Below, in pieces: positions 1 through 12,060 of a DNA stretch of 64,000 nucleotides (positions are counted from its first letter, which is position 1; each line of letters starts with the position of its first letter). The notes under the pieces were generated by a model. That model did no database searches and was not told the DNA's origin. It saw only the letters and a program-made list of their open reading frames with translations. The DNA comes from Epiperipatus broadwayi (Eukaryota; Onychophora; Udeonychophora; Euonychophora; Peripatidae). Location: positions 7,659,506 to 7,723,505 of the forward strand of contig JAQFVV010006200.1 of assembly GCA_028023455.1 (NCBI GenBank). The letters are read 5' to 3'. The translations under genes were made by a program, and so were the position numbers.

Positions 1-1726
1 TGTTACAATACCTCCCTGATTGGATGGAGGATCAAAATAGGGTTAAATTGGCCAATTTTGTTCTAAACCAATTTATTTTAAACTTTTATTAATAAATTAT
101 TTTACATTTTTATTGATATGCATGGCCATGTTTAATAGTCTAACAAGCTGGATGTAACAAAACCATTCTGAGCTATTTCACATCTAAAAATAATTAGCTT
201 CTTTAAGCTGAATTTGCTTTTTTTATATAAGTTTGGATGATCTTCATCAACAGAAAAATATAAATGCTGGCTCCATAACCATGATGAATAAAACAGTGAG
301 TCACATGTCATAAGCATATTATGCAGCATGAATACTGGGAAAGCAACCCAGAAAAAAATAATAAAATGAGGTTTTTTCCATCGCAAAGCAAACTTGCTCA
401 GTTAATCTTTAAGAGTCCTAGAGGCCCATGATTCCTATCACAATTCTGTTCCTGATAATCACCATAAATATTTTATACCAACCCTGATCCTTTGAAACTT
501 ATAGGCTACTCAAAAATGAACCCAAATCTTCAGCTTTGGGTATGTGCAATGTGGAAATATTTAACTCCCAGAAGCATCATGAATACACTTTATCATAATA
601 ATAATAATAATTATAGATGAACACACTTTACCATGATACTAATGACAACATCACCCATCCATCATCCCTACTATAGTACAGCAACATACATCAACAATCA
701 AATATCTGTTTTAATAAATTTATCCAAACTCAGGTATTTAAGTCATTTTGATATTGTCATATTTCTGTTTTTATACATTTGTTTCCCTAATAACATTTTT
801 TTTTTTCTTTTGACAGATCCCAACAGAAACTAGGCCATCCTTTATCACATAAACTTCAATTTTTACCTCTTTCCAGGTGTTTATTCACCAATGGAAAGAT
901 CATTTGGGGACCCCTGAGAAATATCTTACTCTTTTCCCTCTAGAATGGATCTTTTATATCATATCTGGCTCTAATTCTAAATTTATTTTTTTCAGTTGGG
1001 AACTTTACAATATAAATGTTTTTGTTTTTTTTTTATGATGTATTTTTTTTACCTTTGAACTTCCTGTGGCAAAATTGATTTTGTGACTCATTTCCATAAT
1101 TTTTCTACCATTACTATAATTTTCTACAACTCTTAGATTGACACTTGCACTTGTTAAGTGTTCCTTTCATTCTTTCTTATCACTACTTTTCCCATTAACA
1201 TTCGACTCATGGGTTTGGATGCTGTTCATATGTAACATATCCATCACTATCATTTTTATCATCCACTAAGTTCTTGATGTCCCTGTTTTTACACTCATCT
1301 AATCTTTTAGCTATTTCTTTAGCCATATGTCCATTTTCTCCTTTAGATTTTCTCGATTATTTTTTATCTCTTTAGTCCCTTTCTTGTTTCCATTGGCCAT
1401 TTCCTTAAACCTCATAAGCATTTCTTCCTAAAATTCCTTTAGCATATTCCTAATCGTATCGGTCGCTATTCTATGCTTAACTTACATTTTGTTGGTGTCT
1501 GATTTACCGCCTTTCATTATTTTACTATTTTTTAATTTCATATATATATAATGTACTTTTGATTTTATTTATTTATAATGATTAACAATACGCCCGTCAA
1601 TTCCCCTTCCCCTACTGCATCGTTTGCTCTTTAATAGTTTAATAATACTATTTATCTACCTATATCTGTTTTCCTATATCTGTTACTTTACTTTCTACCA
1701 TTTACTATTTATTAACAGTTTGAAAT
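1..1726. other. AT-rich DNA without recognised genes
   Basis: No reading frame here resembles a known protein. The stretch contains T-runs, short AAT repeats near 597-610 and otherwise unstructured AT-rich sequence. It may be intergenic or intronic; nothing distinguishes the two. Confidence 0.6.
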
Positions 1727-1740
1727 AATTCCCGTATCTT

Positions 1741-1851
1741 TTTTTTTTTTTTTAAGTGTCATAGCATCGGCCGGGACGCGAACCCGCAACCCGGGCAACT
1801 GCCTGCAAGTGCAAGGCAGTCGCGCTGACCTCTCGACCACCAATGCAAGAC
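1741..1851 (-). mobile_element. Short tRNA-derived SINE, copy 1
   Basis: Read on the minus strand it starts GTCTTGCATTGGTGG, has an A-box-like TGGTCGAGAGG and a B-box-like GGTTCGCGTCC, and ends in CACTT plus an A-run (seen as T-run 1740-1753). AATTCCCGTATCTT is present on both sides (1727-1740 and 1852-1865), a target-site duplication showing retroposition. The unit is only about 100 bp, essentially a tRNA-like head with a short CATGACACATG-type end and no long body. This copy carries a small internal duplication (GTGCAAGGCAGT) relative to the others. Confidence 0.85.
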
Positions 1852-1866
1852 AATTCCCGTATCTTT

Positions 1867-3000
1867 ATCGAACAATCTTCACATATATCTGCTTTTCATT
1901 TATTTACATATAAGTGAAGAGTGAGAAAAAAATCATTTTTTAAAAAAAAACATACAAAAACAATATTCTCCTATATCTGTTTCTCCACATTTATTTATAC
2001 ATAAGTGGAAAGCGAGGAAAAGAAATCAATTTTTTTTTAAAAAATTGAACAATCTCTAACTACATCTGTTTCTCCTTATTAAAAAAAATCAATTAAAGAA
2101 AAATCATTTTTAAAAAAATCTCTTTTACTAATAAACAACTTTTTTTTTTATTATCTCAAGTTAGAAGTATTGACTATTATCACATATCTCAAATTATGGA
2201 TTTCTCTTATTTTCGTAGTCTCACTTTGGGCCACCATTGAACTGGGTATCGCTATGTTTATCCGTATCACACGGGTTTTAACATATATATATATATATAT
2301 TAAACTGTGCACATATAGACTGACGTATATATTTATTTTTTTCCTTATTATACGCGTGTATATAGTTATTAAATGTAGAATAACCAAATCGTGGGCCCAT
2401 ATAAATAGCAAACTAATGATTTACTCAAAAGTCACAGACTATCTTTCCTGGTTATCCAGAACCCAGATATTAATATTATATATTCCAGCAGAATTATTAT
2501 TGCGTGGATTAATATCAAATTTTTAAATCTGAAACAGCTTTTTTTTTCCTTTTTTTTTTTTTTAGGCGCCAGCATTCGCAAACTAATTCGCCAGTGCACC
2601 ATTTTAGTATAAGTTAACTAATTTACTCTTTATTTTCTCTATATCTGGTGAATCTCCTCCAAGAAAAATATCACAAGATAATGAAATGTATTAACACTTT
2701 TATATGCAAAGAAAGAATTAAGAAGATTGTTGAATTCTATTTTTTTTTCAATAAACATTTAATAAAACAAGAAAAAAAACAGCAAATTAATACAGTTTAA
2801 AGCCTATTCATTTACACACACCCTTTTTATAAACTAATAACGTATATATAACATATAATCTCTAGTATAAATTAATAAGAATAATACGCATATATAATAT
2901 CAAATTACTAAATTAGATTTTGAAAAGTAATAATCTAAGTTTCTTAAAAGAGTTTGTCAGTAAGATTCTATTTAGTTCATTTTAAGATTGGATATTTTAA
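1867..3000. other. AT-rich DNA without recognised genes
   Basis: Contains an (AT)n run near 2282-2300 and long T and A homopolymers. Open frames on both strands at 2151-2526 have low-complexity, membrane-like composition typical of translated AT-rich DNA, and resemble nothing I know. Confidence 0.6.
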
Positions 3001-3002
3001 CT

Positions 3003-3085
3003 AGTGGCCGAGTGGTCAGCACAGCCGGCTTACAAGCAGTTGTCCCGGGTTCGCTTCCTGTCCAGTGCTATGACACATGAAAAAA
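3003..3085 (+). mobile_element. Short tRNA-derived SINE, copy 2
   Basis: Plus-strand copy: TGGCCGAGTGGTCAGC (A-box region), TTACAAGCAGTTGTCCC (anticodon-arm and variable region), then GGTTCGCTTCCTG (B-box), ending TGACACATG followed by an A-run. It lacks the leading GTCAAGCATTGG present in other copies and about 8 bp before the B-box, so it is 5'-truncated or diverged. No clear target duplication was found. Confidence 0.75.
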
Positions 3086-3089
3086 AAGG

Positions 3090-4180
3090 AAACAAATAAA
3101 AAGAAGATTTTTATCAATAGTTATTTCTCAGTTCTGACTGCGGATTTTTATATAGGTGATTCGTAATGTAGCCATGGCCATGGGTTTTAAGGTTGCACCT
3201 GTTCCATTATTTTGTCTGCAATTTATTTCAGAAATTCATTCATTTATCAGACTGTTTGGGCATTAAACATGATATAAATATGGTGATTTGATTTCAAACG
3301 TCATTTCAGCAATAGGGTTCCAGAGGAAGGCAAAGACAGACACATATATTGGTTTAGACTCGAACCTATATCATTTCTTTAGTATATATATGGACTTCTG
3401 TATGGTTAAATCATTTTGATCTTAATTAGTGTGGCACTGGAAATCTCAGCAATGGAGCAGAAGTTCACCATAAACAGCTTAACACTCTGATTAGTTGCAG
3501 CTTTTCCATTGATCTCTCTATAACTCTAAGGATCATTTTATATACTCTGCTGACATTCTCTATGTATATACTTTATCACACCTTTTCTTTCTTTATTTCT
3601 GTGGGTATTCAATTCCATGCAAATATTATTATCATAAATATTTTTGTTTTTGTTTTCCACATAAATTATACAAGTAGACATTTTTATCAATTTTATATGT
3701 AGTATGTATTTCTGGCTGTGAAATAAAATATTTTTAACTGCAGAATAAAGTGTGTGCTTTACCAAGAAATATAATTTTAAAAAAAATATTGACACATTAC
3801 TTTTTACAAAATTAAAACTATTTTTTTTCTCTAATTAGTTTTCATTATAATCTGACATTTCTATTAGCCATCTTTAATTAAAAAAACTTTTTTATAGATA
3901 AGACATTCCTTTTATTAATTACAGATAATTAAATTAAGTTTTAATCTTTATCTTTTAATTACACAAAATAGATTTAAAAATTATTAAAATACAATATTAA
4001 ATAGCAAATACATTTGTTTTCTATTACTTTATTTTTTTCCTTTCAACAAACTCTAACTCTCTCTATGAATGCATTAATACACCTTGTACACATTAATGGT
4101 ACAATATATATGTGTGTGTATTACCAAATTCACCACTTCCTTTATTTTACTGCAATATCTTATATAAATATAACTTATCC
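3090..4180. other. AT-rich DNA without recognised genes
   Basis: No supported feature. The small frame on the minus strand at 3538-3795 has no recognisable domain. Confidence 0.6.
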
Positions 4181-4182
4181 AT

Positions 4183-4415
4183 TACTTTGAACACTTTTTA
4201 GCAAAAGCCTTTTATTGACCTATATTCATCCACAATCTTATGTTTCAACTTTCCTGCAGTCTTTTTCAAAGACACTTTTACTTTAATTTTTTTTACTTTT
4301 AAAAAAATTAAAATAAAGATGGCTCTGAAGAAGACTACAGGACAGTTGAAACATAAGATTGTGCATAAATATAGGTCAATAAAAGGATTTGTTAAAAAGT
4401 GTTCAAAGTAATGGA
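4183..4415. repeat. Foldback pair with hammerhead-like CTGAAGA...GAAAC signature
   Basis: Two imperfect inverted arms (about 4183-4275 and 4313-4415) share, read outward from the centre, CTGAAGAAGACT, then GTTGAAACATAAGATTGTG, then TATAGGTCAATAAAAGG. In the right arm CTGAAGA is at 4325-4331 and GAAAC at 4348-4352, separated by 16 nt that can form a weak ACT/AGT helix. The left arm has CTTTGAAAAAGA in place of CTCTGAAGAAGA. Penelope-like element ends commonly carry hammerhead-type cores of this layout and often occur as inverted pairs, so this could be a relic of PLE terminal repeats. The core is incomplete and I do not claim activity. Confidence 0.5.
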
Positions 4416-4447
4416 TAAATTGTGTGTATATATGTATATATTACATG

Positions 4448-5045
4448 AAATTAATACCTCAACATTGGTTTATCAAATAAATGAAATACTCTCCATTCAA
4501 AATGCAAGATAAAACTTTTTAAGAGGAAACAATCAAACAGACCATCTTATCTATTTTATCTAAATTCATTTATATAGGCAAATATGAAACACTTAAGAAA
4601 GAAAGTATGAAGATCTTAAATTAATCATATTACTTCTTTAAAGCTATATTTCAAATTACTTTATATTATTTTAATTAACTTTTGTCAAATTTTTCAATTT
4701 ACAGGTTGTCAATATTTAAATCAACTAACAAAAAACTAGATATAAACTTCCCCAGCTGTTAATATTAGGTTGTAATCAAAATTAATACTCCAACACTGGT
4801 TTATTAAGTAAATGAAATACTCTCAATCCAAAGCACAAGATAAAATGTTTTAAGAGAAAATAATGAGCAAAATCCTTTTTATTTAAATTCATTTATATAG
4901 GCAAATCTGAAGGACTGTGGAAATGAATTTAGGTAAAGGGGATAAGAATATCCATTTGGTCCATTTTTCTTTTAAAAAGTTTTATCTTGTGTTTTGGATT
5001 GAGAGTATTTTATTTACTAAATAAGCAAGGGTTAAGATGTTAATC
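4448..5045. repeat. Direct and inverted copies of an unclassified repeat
   Basis: A unit beginning AATTAATACCTCAACATTGG at about 4450 recurs directly at about 4780 and in inverted orientation at about 4965-5043, where it reads AAGTTTTATCTTGTGTTTTG. Two direct copies plus one inverted copy suggest a palindromic element with an internal duplication. No coding capacity is seen. Confidence 0.6.
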
Positions 5046-5495
5046 TATTGCATTATACAATATTAACTGCTGAAAAACTGAGCAGGGCAAATTCCTAATG
5101 TCCACTTCATACATTCTTGTCATTGCACCTGTTATTACTATGTGATTATTCATATAGTATACAAACATGGATGAGCTGCTCACCAACATGCATTAGACAG
5201 TGTGGTGAGTTTATTGGTTTTTCACCTCTGATTTTAATCAAGAAACACAATGGTCTTCTCAGTTGCCTGATAAGGCAGAATGAATGTTTGCATAAATGAT
5301 AAATATTTTTCCAATATATATAATTATGACAGACAAAAATAAATCATGGCCCTTATTCCCAGGAGGTTGTTAAGTCACCAACCAAGGCAGCAGTTGGTGG
5401 CCAAAGGTGGAGGGTGCTAAAAATCCTCTGATTGTGGACCCAGACTGCCATTTTATGTCTTTTTATTTCGGTACTTACAACTGCAGATCACTTTC

Positions 5496-6178
5496 AAGTG
5501 AAGGAAGATTGCAAGAATTAGAAGAACTGTCTTATATTAAATGAGACATTATTGGACTTTGTGAAGTTAAAATAAAAGGTGAAGAGACAATTGATTTAAA
5601 AAGTGGACATGTACTCTATTATAAAGGTACAAATATTGAAAATACAAGTGGAGTAGGATTCATTATAAATAAAAAATGGAGAAACAACATTGTTGAGATT
5701 GAAAGTGCATTAGATAGAGTGGCAAGATTAGTTATACAATTTAATAACAAATAATTCAGGTTTATGCCACAATAAGTTTTCATAGTGATGAAGTAATAGA
5801 AAATTTTTATATGGATGTACAAAAGGTTTTTGATCAGAGCAAACAACATTTTCAAATTGTTATGGGAAACTTTAATGCTAGATATGTTACACAAATGAAA
5901 GATGAAAGTGATGTAGGTAATTTTGGTTATGATGATAGAAATGAGAGAGGACATAGACTTGTTGAGTTTGTAGAAAAAGAAAAACTTTATATTATGAATT
6001 CTTTTTTTGAGAAAAATGTTAAAAGGAAATGGATATGGAAGCATCCAAATGAAGGTACAGCAGAATTGGATTATATTTTGACTAACAGAAAATACATATT
6101 TCAAGATTGTAATGTTCTTAATAAATTTAACATAGGAAGTGATCATCAATTAGTAAGATGTAAGATACATGTAAAATG
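5496..6178 (+). pseudogene. RTE endonuclease domain (APE type), broken
   Basis: The reading begins around LQELEELSYIK then DIIGLCEVKIKGEE, and continues after a frame change near 5755-5811 into an open stretch 5811-6179. Diagnostic APE motifs are visible: GNFNAR (usually GDFNAR), WIWKHPNEGTAELDYIL (the substrate-loop and D-Y-I-L motif), and SDHQLVR (catalytic SDH) at the end. This domain nicks target DNA in target-primed reverse transcription. A stop replaces W in the first motif (YIK*D) and at least one frameshift separates the parts, so no functional protein can be made. Confidence 0.85.
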
Positions 6179-6289
6179 AAAAACTAGAGAGATGAAAATT
6201 ATTAAGAAAAACAATTTTTACAGTTGATATTCCTAATCTTCAGAAACATTCTAATGAATTTAAATTAGAACTTACAAATTGGTTTCAGG

Positions 6290-8200
6290 TATTTATAGAT
6301 TTTGAACATGATTCAGATTTGAAGGAAATTAATATGAAAATAACTGATACACTTTTAAAAACTGCAACAAAGATAGCTGGTAGAAAAAAGCAGCAATTGA
6401 CCAAGAAAATTTCTACTGAGACTAGAGAATTTATGAAGAAAAGAAGGAATATGAAGATATACAAAAATGATTGAATATCTTGAATTTTGTAAAATAGTGT
6501 GGAAAAGGGTTGAATATGATATAAGAAAGTATAACTGTGAACTAGCAAGAAAAGCTGTAGAAGAGAATAAAAGTCTCAAGAGTGTAAAACAATATTTTGG
6601 TATTGGTAGGAAATTTATAGCTGCAATAAGAAAAAAAGATGGAATGATTACTAAAAAAAGAGATGACATTATGAAATGGGTAGAACACTTTTATTAAGAA
6701 TTATATAGTAATAAAGAACAAGTACTTGCTATATCTATTACATCTTCCAAATTGCTCAGAATTTTAAATGAAGAAGTGAAACATGCAATTAAATGTATGA
6801 AGAAAGGAAAGGCTCCAGGTAATGATGGAATTATAATTGATATGTTAAAAGAAGCAGGTGAAGAAATAGAATTTTTTTTAGGAAAGTTATATACCAAATG
6901 TCTAAATGATAAAAATGTACCAGATGATTGGAAGAATGCAGTATTAATATTAATATTTTAAAAAGGTGATAAAGAAGATATTAGAAATTACAGACCTATC
7001 AGCCTTTTATCAGTTTTATACAAACTTTTTACCAAGATAATTACAAATTATCTACAGAGAACATTGAATTTCCACCAACCAAGAAAATAAGCTGGATTTA
7101 AAAGTGGTTTTAATACAGTAGATCATATTCAGGTAGACAAATGAATATGAGTTGGCATTATGCTTTGGGTTTGTAGATTATAAGAAGACATTTGATTCTA
7201 TAAACATTTCTTCAGTGATTAGAGCATTGGATCATCAAGATATAAATCCAGGATATTGTCATATTTTAAAGAATATTTATAAATATGCAACAGCAACAAT
7301 TAGATACTAGGAAAGTCATCATTGACAAGGGTGTAAGACAGGGTGACTCCATATGTCCAAAACTTTTTACAGCAGTGCTGTAAGAAGTATTTTGTGGATT
7401 AAAATGGGAAGTTAAAGGGGTGAAAATAAATGGAGATTATTTAAGTCATTTAGATTTTGCAGATGATGTAGTTGTTTTTGAAAATAATGCTTTAGAGCTG
7501 CAGGAAATGTTGCAGGAGTTATAAGATTAAAGTAGGACTAAAGATAAATATTAAAAGACTAAAGTAATGTTTAATGAATTTTCTGAAAATATGAAAAAAA
7601 GGATTGATTATGATGGGTTAGAAGAAATTAACAGTTACAAATATCTTGGTCAAATTATTAATACTGATGGAAACATATTGGATAAAATTAATCATAAAAT
7701 TGAACTTTGAGTGCTTTTGGTAGAAATAACTTGATACTAAAAGGAAATATGCCTATGTTTTTGAAAAGGGAGGTTTTTAATAAATGTGTTTTACCAGTTC
7801 TTACTTGTGGATCTGAGACTTGGACACTTAATAGAAGAGCAATGCAGAGACTTCAGAGCACTCAAAGAAGTACGGAGAGATGCATGTTGGGAGTAACAAG
7901 AGATTGAAAATGCAATATATGGATAAGAGAACAAACAGGTATTACTGGCATCATTGAAAAAATTAAAACACTGAAATGTGGTTGGGCTGTACATATTGCT
8001 ACAAGAGATGATAATACATTGACAATTGAATTCTTAAACTGCATTCCAAGAAATTTAAAAGACCCAGAAAGAGACCACATGTGAGATGGATGGTTGAAAT
8101 AAGAAAGTGTGCAGGGGTAATATGAAGAAGAGAAGCTAAAGATCAGAGAAGATGGATTGAACTTGGAGAGACCTTCATTCTGCAGTGGATTGGTAATGGT
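6290..8200 (+). pseudogene. RTE reverse transcriptase and C-terminal region, broken
   Basis: Consecutive fragments in different frames give the RT blocks: KGKAPGNDGIIIDMLKEAG (6806-6862), [18 protein letters not shown] (6958-7013), GFVDYKKTFDSI (7168-7203), KGVRQGDSICPKLF (about 7330-7370), HLDFADDVVVF (about 7447-7482, the YADD-type catalytic motif), then PVLTCGSETWTLNRRAMQRL and TERCMLGVT (7707-7907). The remainder matches the C-terminal part preserved better at 34932-35237. Multiple frameshifts and in-frame stops make it a pseudogene. The order and motifs match the RTE clade (relatives of the gene annotated as craniofacial development protein 2-like). Confidence 0.85.
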
Positions 8201-8221
8201 TGATGATGATGATATGGGATT

Positions 8222-9035
8222 AGGGGATGGAAAATGTGCATTAAGCTGGCTATAGTGTAATATTTATTAATATTGGTTATAGTAAATCAGTTTCTGCTTT
8301 GTTTTTTTTATGTATGTTATATTTGATATATAATATGAGACTTTTTTATTTTAGAAAAAAATTAATAGAAGTTGAAAATACATATCAATTTTATATGGCA
8401 GTATGTAAACTCAAAAAAAAAGTAGCAGTTAACTCATCCACAGAAATGTCAAACATCATTTCTGAGAATGACAATTTGCAATGATATATGACAACAAAAC
8501 ATAAAATTGAGAAAATAAAATTTAAACAAGTTTCAATTTGAATAAATAAGTTTTTTCATTTATTTTTTCAGATTCTTTTTTTAATTTTTTAAAAAAAATA
8601 GGTATTCTGATATCAAATATTTTTTTTCTATTTAATAAAAGTCTGATTTTCTGAAGAGTTATAACATTCTAGTATAAAAAAAATCAAAAATATTTATATA
8701 TTACTCTAAGTTACTTAGAATATATAAGCCCTGAACAGTTTGCATTCATATCTCCTAAGACCCCAAACAGTTTGAATTTTAATTGCAGCACTTATTATAT
8801 GTGAATATATTAATTTTCAAAATATAATATATAGATTTTAAATATTAACACTGAAAAAGAGTCAATCAAATCTATAAACTATAGAAAAAGGGAATTTATT
8901 TGTTGTCAAGATTTCTTCTCAAAATTCTTAGTCCTTTCGCATACAAAACCTAATTCTTTTTCAGGAATTATAAGCACTTTGTAGAATTAATCAAAAACAT
9001 GAAAATTGAAAGACATACTGATAAGCATCTAATGT
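8222..9035. other. AT-rich DNA without recognised genes
   Basis: A 61-codon frame at 8299-8484 is not recognisable. No repeat shared with the rest of the window was noticed. Confidence 0.55.
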
Positions 9036-10145
9036 GGAAAGTTTATTCACAAATGCACCATGTGAAGAAGCCTTGTCTATTGTAAGGAAAAAATTAAATG
9101 GTGATAATAGCTTACAAACCAGAACAACTCTTCCTATTGATAGTATAATGGAACTATTAACATTACATGTAACAACAACATATTTTCAATACATCACAGA
9201 ATTTCTCCAGTGAAATCAAGTGAGGCTATGAGCTCACCATTGTCACTGCTAATTAACAATGTTTACATGGATGAATTTAAACTATAGCTATAAATACTAC
9301 TCCATATTCACCCAAAGTTTGGTTTTGCTGCGTTGATGATACATTTGTTGTATAGCCATATGGTGAAGCATTACTAAAAACTTTATGAAAACACATCAAC
9401 AACATTAAATTCACAATGGAATCAAAACAAAAATCGGCATTCTTATGTGACAAGACTTCCTTTTGGAAAAATTAAGACTATAATTTACATAAAACCCACA
9501 CATACAGGAAAACACTTAGTATATTCATCCAATAATATCATAAACACAAAATATGGAGTTACACTATCACTATGGAACAGAGCATAAGATATTTGTTCAG
9601 AAACCAGTAATTTAGAAAAGGAAAACATCTATATAGAACAAACTCTCATAAAGAATAATTATCCATCAGCTGTCATTAAAAAATCTTAAATAGACAAGAA
9701 AATGAACTATCCAAGGACAAAACAATTATTGTCACTGTATTGTAACCATACATATCAGGATTATCAGATATAGTAAAGAAAATCTGCAATCAATATAACA
9801 TCAGAACAGCTTTCCATAACCATACCACACTATGAGATATTTTAACATCTACAAAGCTAAACTTGAAATGCTAAAAAACTGCATCTATAAAATACCATGT
9901 GAATGTGGAAGGACCTATATTGGTGATACCAATTGTCTCATTGAAAAGCAATTGCAAGAGCACAAACTAAAGATTAAAACAAAGAAAACACGTAAAATGG
10001 CTGACCATGTATGTACTAATGAACATATATTCAATTGAGAATCACACTTATTCTTATGATAAGATCCTAGTTAATAAGAAATACTGGAAATATGAAATCA
10101 AAGATCAAACTGAAATGTCATTTCTATTAATGTTATAGAAGATAA
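9036..10145 (+). mobile_element. Penelope-like element (PLE) relic, copy 1
   Basis: Translated pieces give PLE landmarks in order: SPLSLLINNVYMDEF (RT block before the catalytic site, 9236-9280), VDDTFVV at 9332-9352 (the V/Y-DD-T-F catalytic motif typical of PLE RT), HINNIKFTMES (9396-9426), and a GIY-YIG module at 9832-10038. The coding frame is broken repeatedly by stops and frameshifts. A second, shorter copy of the same family lies at 55.3-56.0 kb on the minus strand; they align through ATCTGCAATCAATATAACAT and into the GIY-YIG region. Ends were not defined, and no pseudo-LTR is visible at the 3' side. Confidence 0.75.
9832..10038 (+). pseudogene. GIY-YIG endonuclease domain of the PLE
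   Basis: The frame contains NCIYKIPCECGRTYIGDT, the diagnostic start of the retroelement GIY-YIG nuclease (YKIPC-x-CG-x-x-YIG), followed by KQLQEHKLKIK and ADHVCTNEHIFN, which resemble the usual (R)LxEHK and (S)AxHxxxxxHxF-type elements. The conserved R of the R-LxEHK motif is Q here. In PLEs this domain sits C-terminal to the RT and is the presumed target nickase. The reading stops directly after the domain, and the upstream RT is in other frames. Confidence 0.8.
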
Positions 10146-10361
10146 CCTTATCAGAATTATTAAAGTAAAAAGAGCTTTAAAAATTCATACTAATTATATG
10201 GTACTGCATTCATGGAAACCTGTTGTCAGATATATTATTTATTGAAAGATATTATGTTTATCAAAGTTAATAAAACACTTAGACACAAATTAGGAGTACA
10301 TCAAACTTAAATATGAAGATTCTTTATAAAACAATATCTAGAAAAAAGTTGTATAGTTAAT

Positions 10362-12060
10362 TCATCCACATTTCTTTTCTGTACTGTTCACTGTCCAGAT
10401 TTTTATACTCGCTTCCCAACTTTTACACCATCTATCAAAATTATTTTTCCATCCTTTCATTTTATTTCCATTCGCCATTTCCTCAATATCCTTCATTAAA
10501 CTATTCTCTCTACTTTGCATATGTCCACTCCAGTTTTTCTTTTTATCTTTAATTTCTTCAATCAAATTTCATTTATTCTCTTCAAAGCTTCATCATTTGT
10601 TATTTTATGCATGTAACTAATTTTTTCATTCATCTTTATATCCACATCTCAAAGACCTCCAATCTGTTACTAATTTTTTATCCATTTCACACTCAACATC
10701 ATACACTTAATTAATCTTTTCATTAATTCTTCTTTCAAAGCTCCACAAAATATTTTCTTTCTTTTAATAAATGCCTCCTTTGTCAATACTATCCTATTTT
10801 AAGTTCATGTTAACTTGTTCTCTCTTAACTATCTAAGTCTCTAAATTCATTTACTGTTGAACTATCTTATCCTTAATACTAATTTATGTTTTTTGTTATT
10901 TCTTTGCATCCATAAATATTTGTACTTCTCAACATTAATCTTCATTCCACATTTGATACATTCTTCCTTCAATTAATTTGCATATTCTGGAAATTCTTTT
11001 TATTCTCAGCTATAAAAATGATATCACCTGCAAATCTTAAACATTTTACTATTCTACTAATATTAATTCATCTACAGTCTAAATATTTGTCTAACATATT
11101 TTTTAAATAAACATTAAAAAAACAAATGACATGCAGAATTCTTGTCTAGCTCCATTTTCTCATTCTCAAATCTTAACCTTACTTTCCAAATCAATTTCTT
11201 TTTTCAAAATTCTCCTTTATTTTTTCAAGACGGTCATAAGTTATATTCCAGATTATTCTATCAAATATTTGTTCATCCCTTTGCAATTGTTCTATCATAG
11301 CACCTCTTATATTTTCCCCTTTCTGAAAACCAAACTGTTTTTTCTAATATAATATTCTGTCTTCCCATAAATTATTTGAGTTAAAATTCTCAGTAATATT
11401 TTTGAAACACATAATAACAAACTTATTGTTATGCAATATTCTCATATGGTTTTTTTTATCTTTAGCAATAGTCCTCAAGAAATCTTTAAGACATACACTC
11501 CTATTATATATCAAAATGCAGTCCAACAATTTTCTTCATAGTTCTATAGATATGTTTTAAATCCAATAGTTTTACCATTTTTATTTCTTTAACCATTTAT
11601 TTTCCCTCAATTGGCAATTCTATTCATAGCAAATATCAGATCATATCTTTTTAAATAAAGAAATATTTCTATTTTTTAGTCTTATTTCAATCTTTTTTTT
11701 TTTCTATAGCTGTTTCTCTCCTTGCCTCATTATTAATATTTCTATATGCTCTTTGTCCTTTCCCATTATTGATATTCTTCCATCTCCTCTGTACTTTAAT
11801 CATTTTCAACAAACCTTCCATTATCCAAAATCATATTCTTAAATGAAGTTTCTATTACATTTTATGCTATTTTTAATATTTTCTCTTTAATTATTCATCA
11901 ATTTTTACCAGAATCATTCATATATTCTTCATCTTTATCAATTTTCTTTACTATTTTTTACATATAAAGTCAATCTTTCCTTTCTTCTATTGCCCTCAAT
12001 TTATTCAAATTTTATCTTATATATCTTTTTCTTCTTTTCATTCATTTTAAATTCAACTAT
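10362..12060 (-). mobile_element. Second LINE family, decayed (minus strand)
   Basis: On the minus strand fragments read LRFAGDIIFIAENKKNFQNM (about 10970-11035, the F-A-D-D RT catalytic block with D to G), KINVEKYKYLWM-like text after it, and at 10362-10565 a C-terminal piece with KKNWSGHMQSRENSLMKDI and WEASIKIWTVNSTEKKCG, like the conserved LNWFGHVQRM...W tail of RTE-related LINEs. Upstream (11700-12060) the translation is lysine/arginine-rich as in the region between endonuclease and RT. It differs in sequence from the RTE family at 5 kb. Heavily mutated; boundaries are approximate. Confidence 0.6.

Larger units (their letters stand above)
5074..8215 (+). mobile_element. RTE-clade LINE, near full-length, inactivated (copy 1)
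   Basis: About 3.1 kb, the usual size for RTE elements. In order it has a 5' non-coding part, an AP-endonuclease domain, a reverse transcriptase domain, an RTE-type C-terminal region, and a 3' end in (GAT)n (about 8202-8213). The same layout occurs in opposite orientation at 42.7-45.9 kb, which fixes the approximate 5' boundary near GAGCAGGGCAAATT. Many frameshifts and stops interrupt the frame, so it is dead. The (GAT)n tail and RTE-like protein argue for target-primed retrotransposition. I could not identify target duplications. Confidence 0.85.

Noticed and set aside
2170-2526. 118-codon plus-strand open frame
   Set aside because: Composition (I, Y, L runs across AT-repeats) is what translated AT-rich DNA gives; no motif or similarity recognised.
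2540-2600. T-run followed by AGGCGCCAGCATTCGC as another SINE copy
   Set aside because: Only the T-run and a general style match; the SINE text GCATCGGCCGGG is absent.
5619-6149. 176-codon minus-strand open frame, the longest in the window
   Set aside because: It is the antisense of the RTE endonuclease, whose plus-strand motifs (GNFNAR, ELDYIL, SDHQLVR) are clear.
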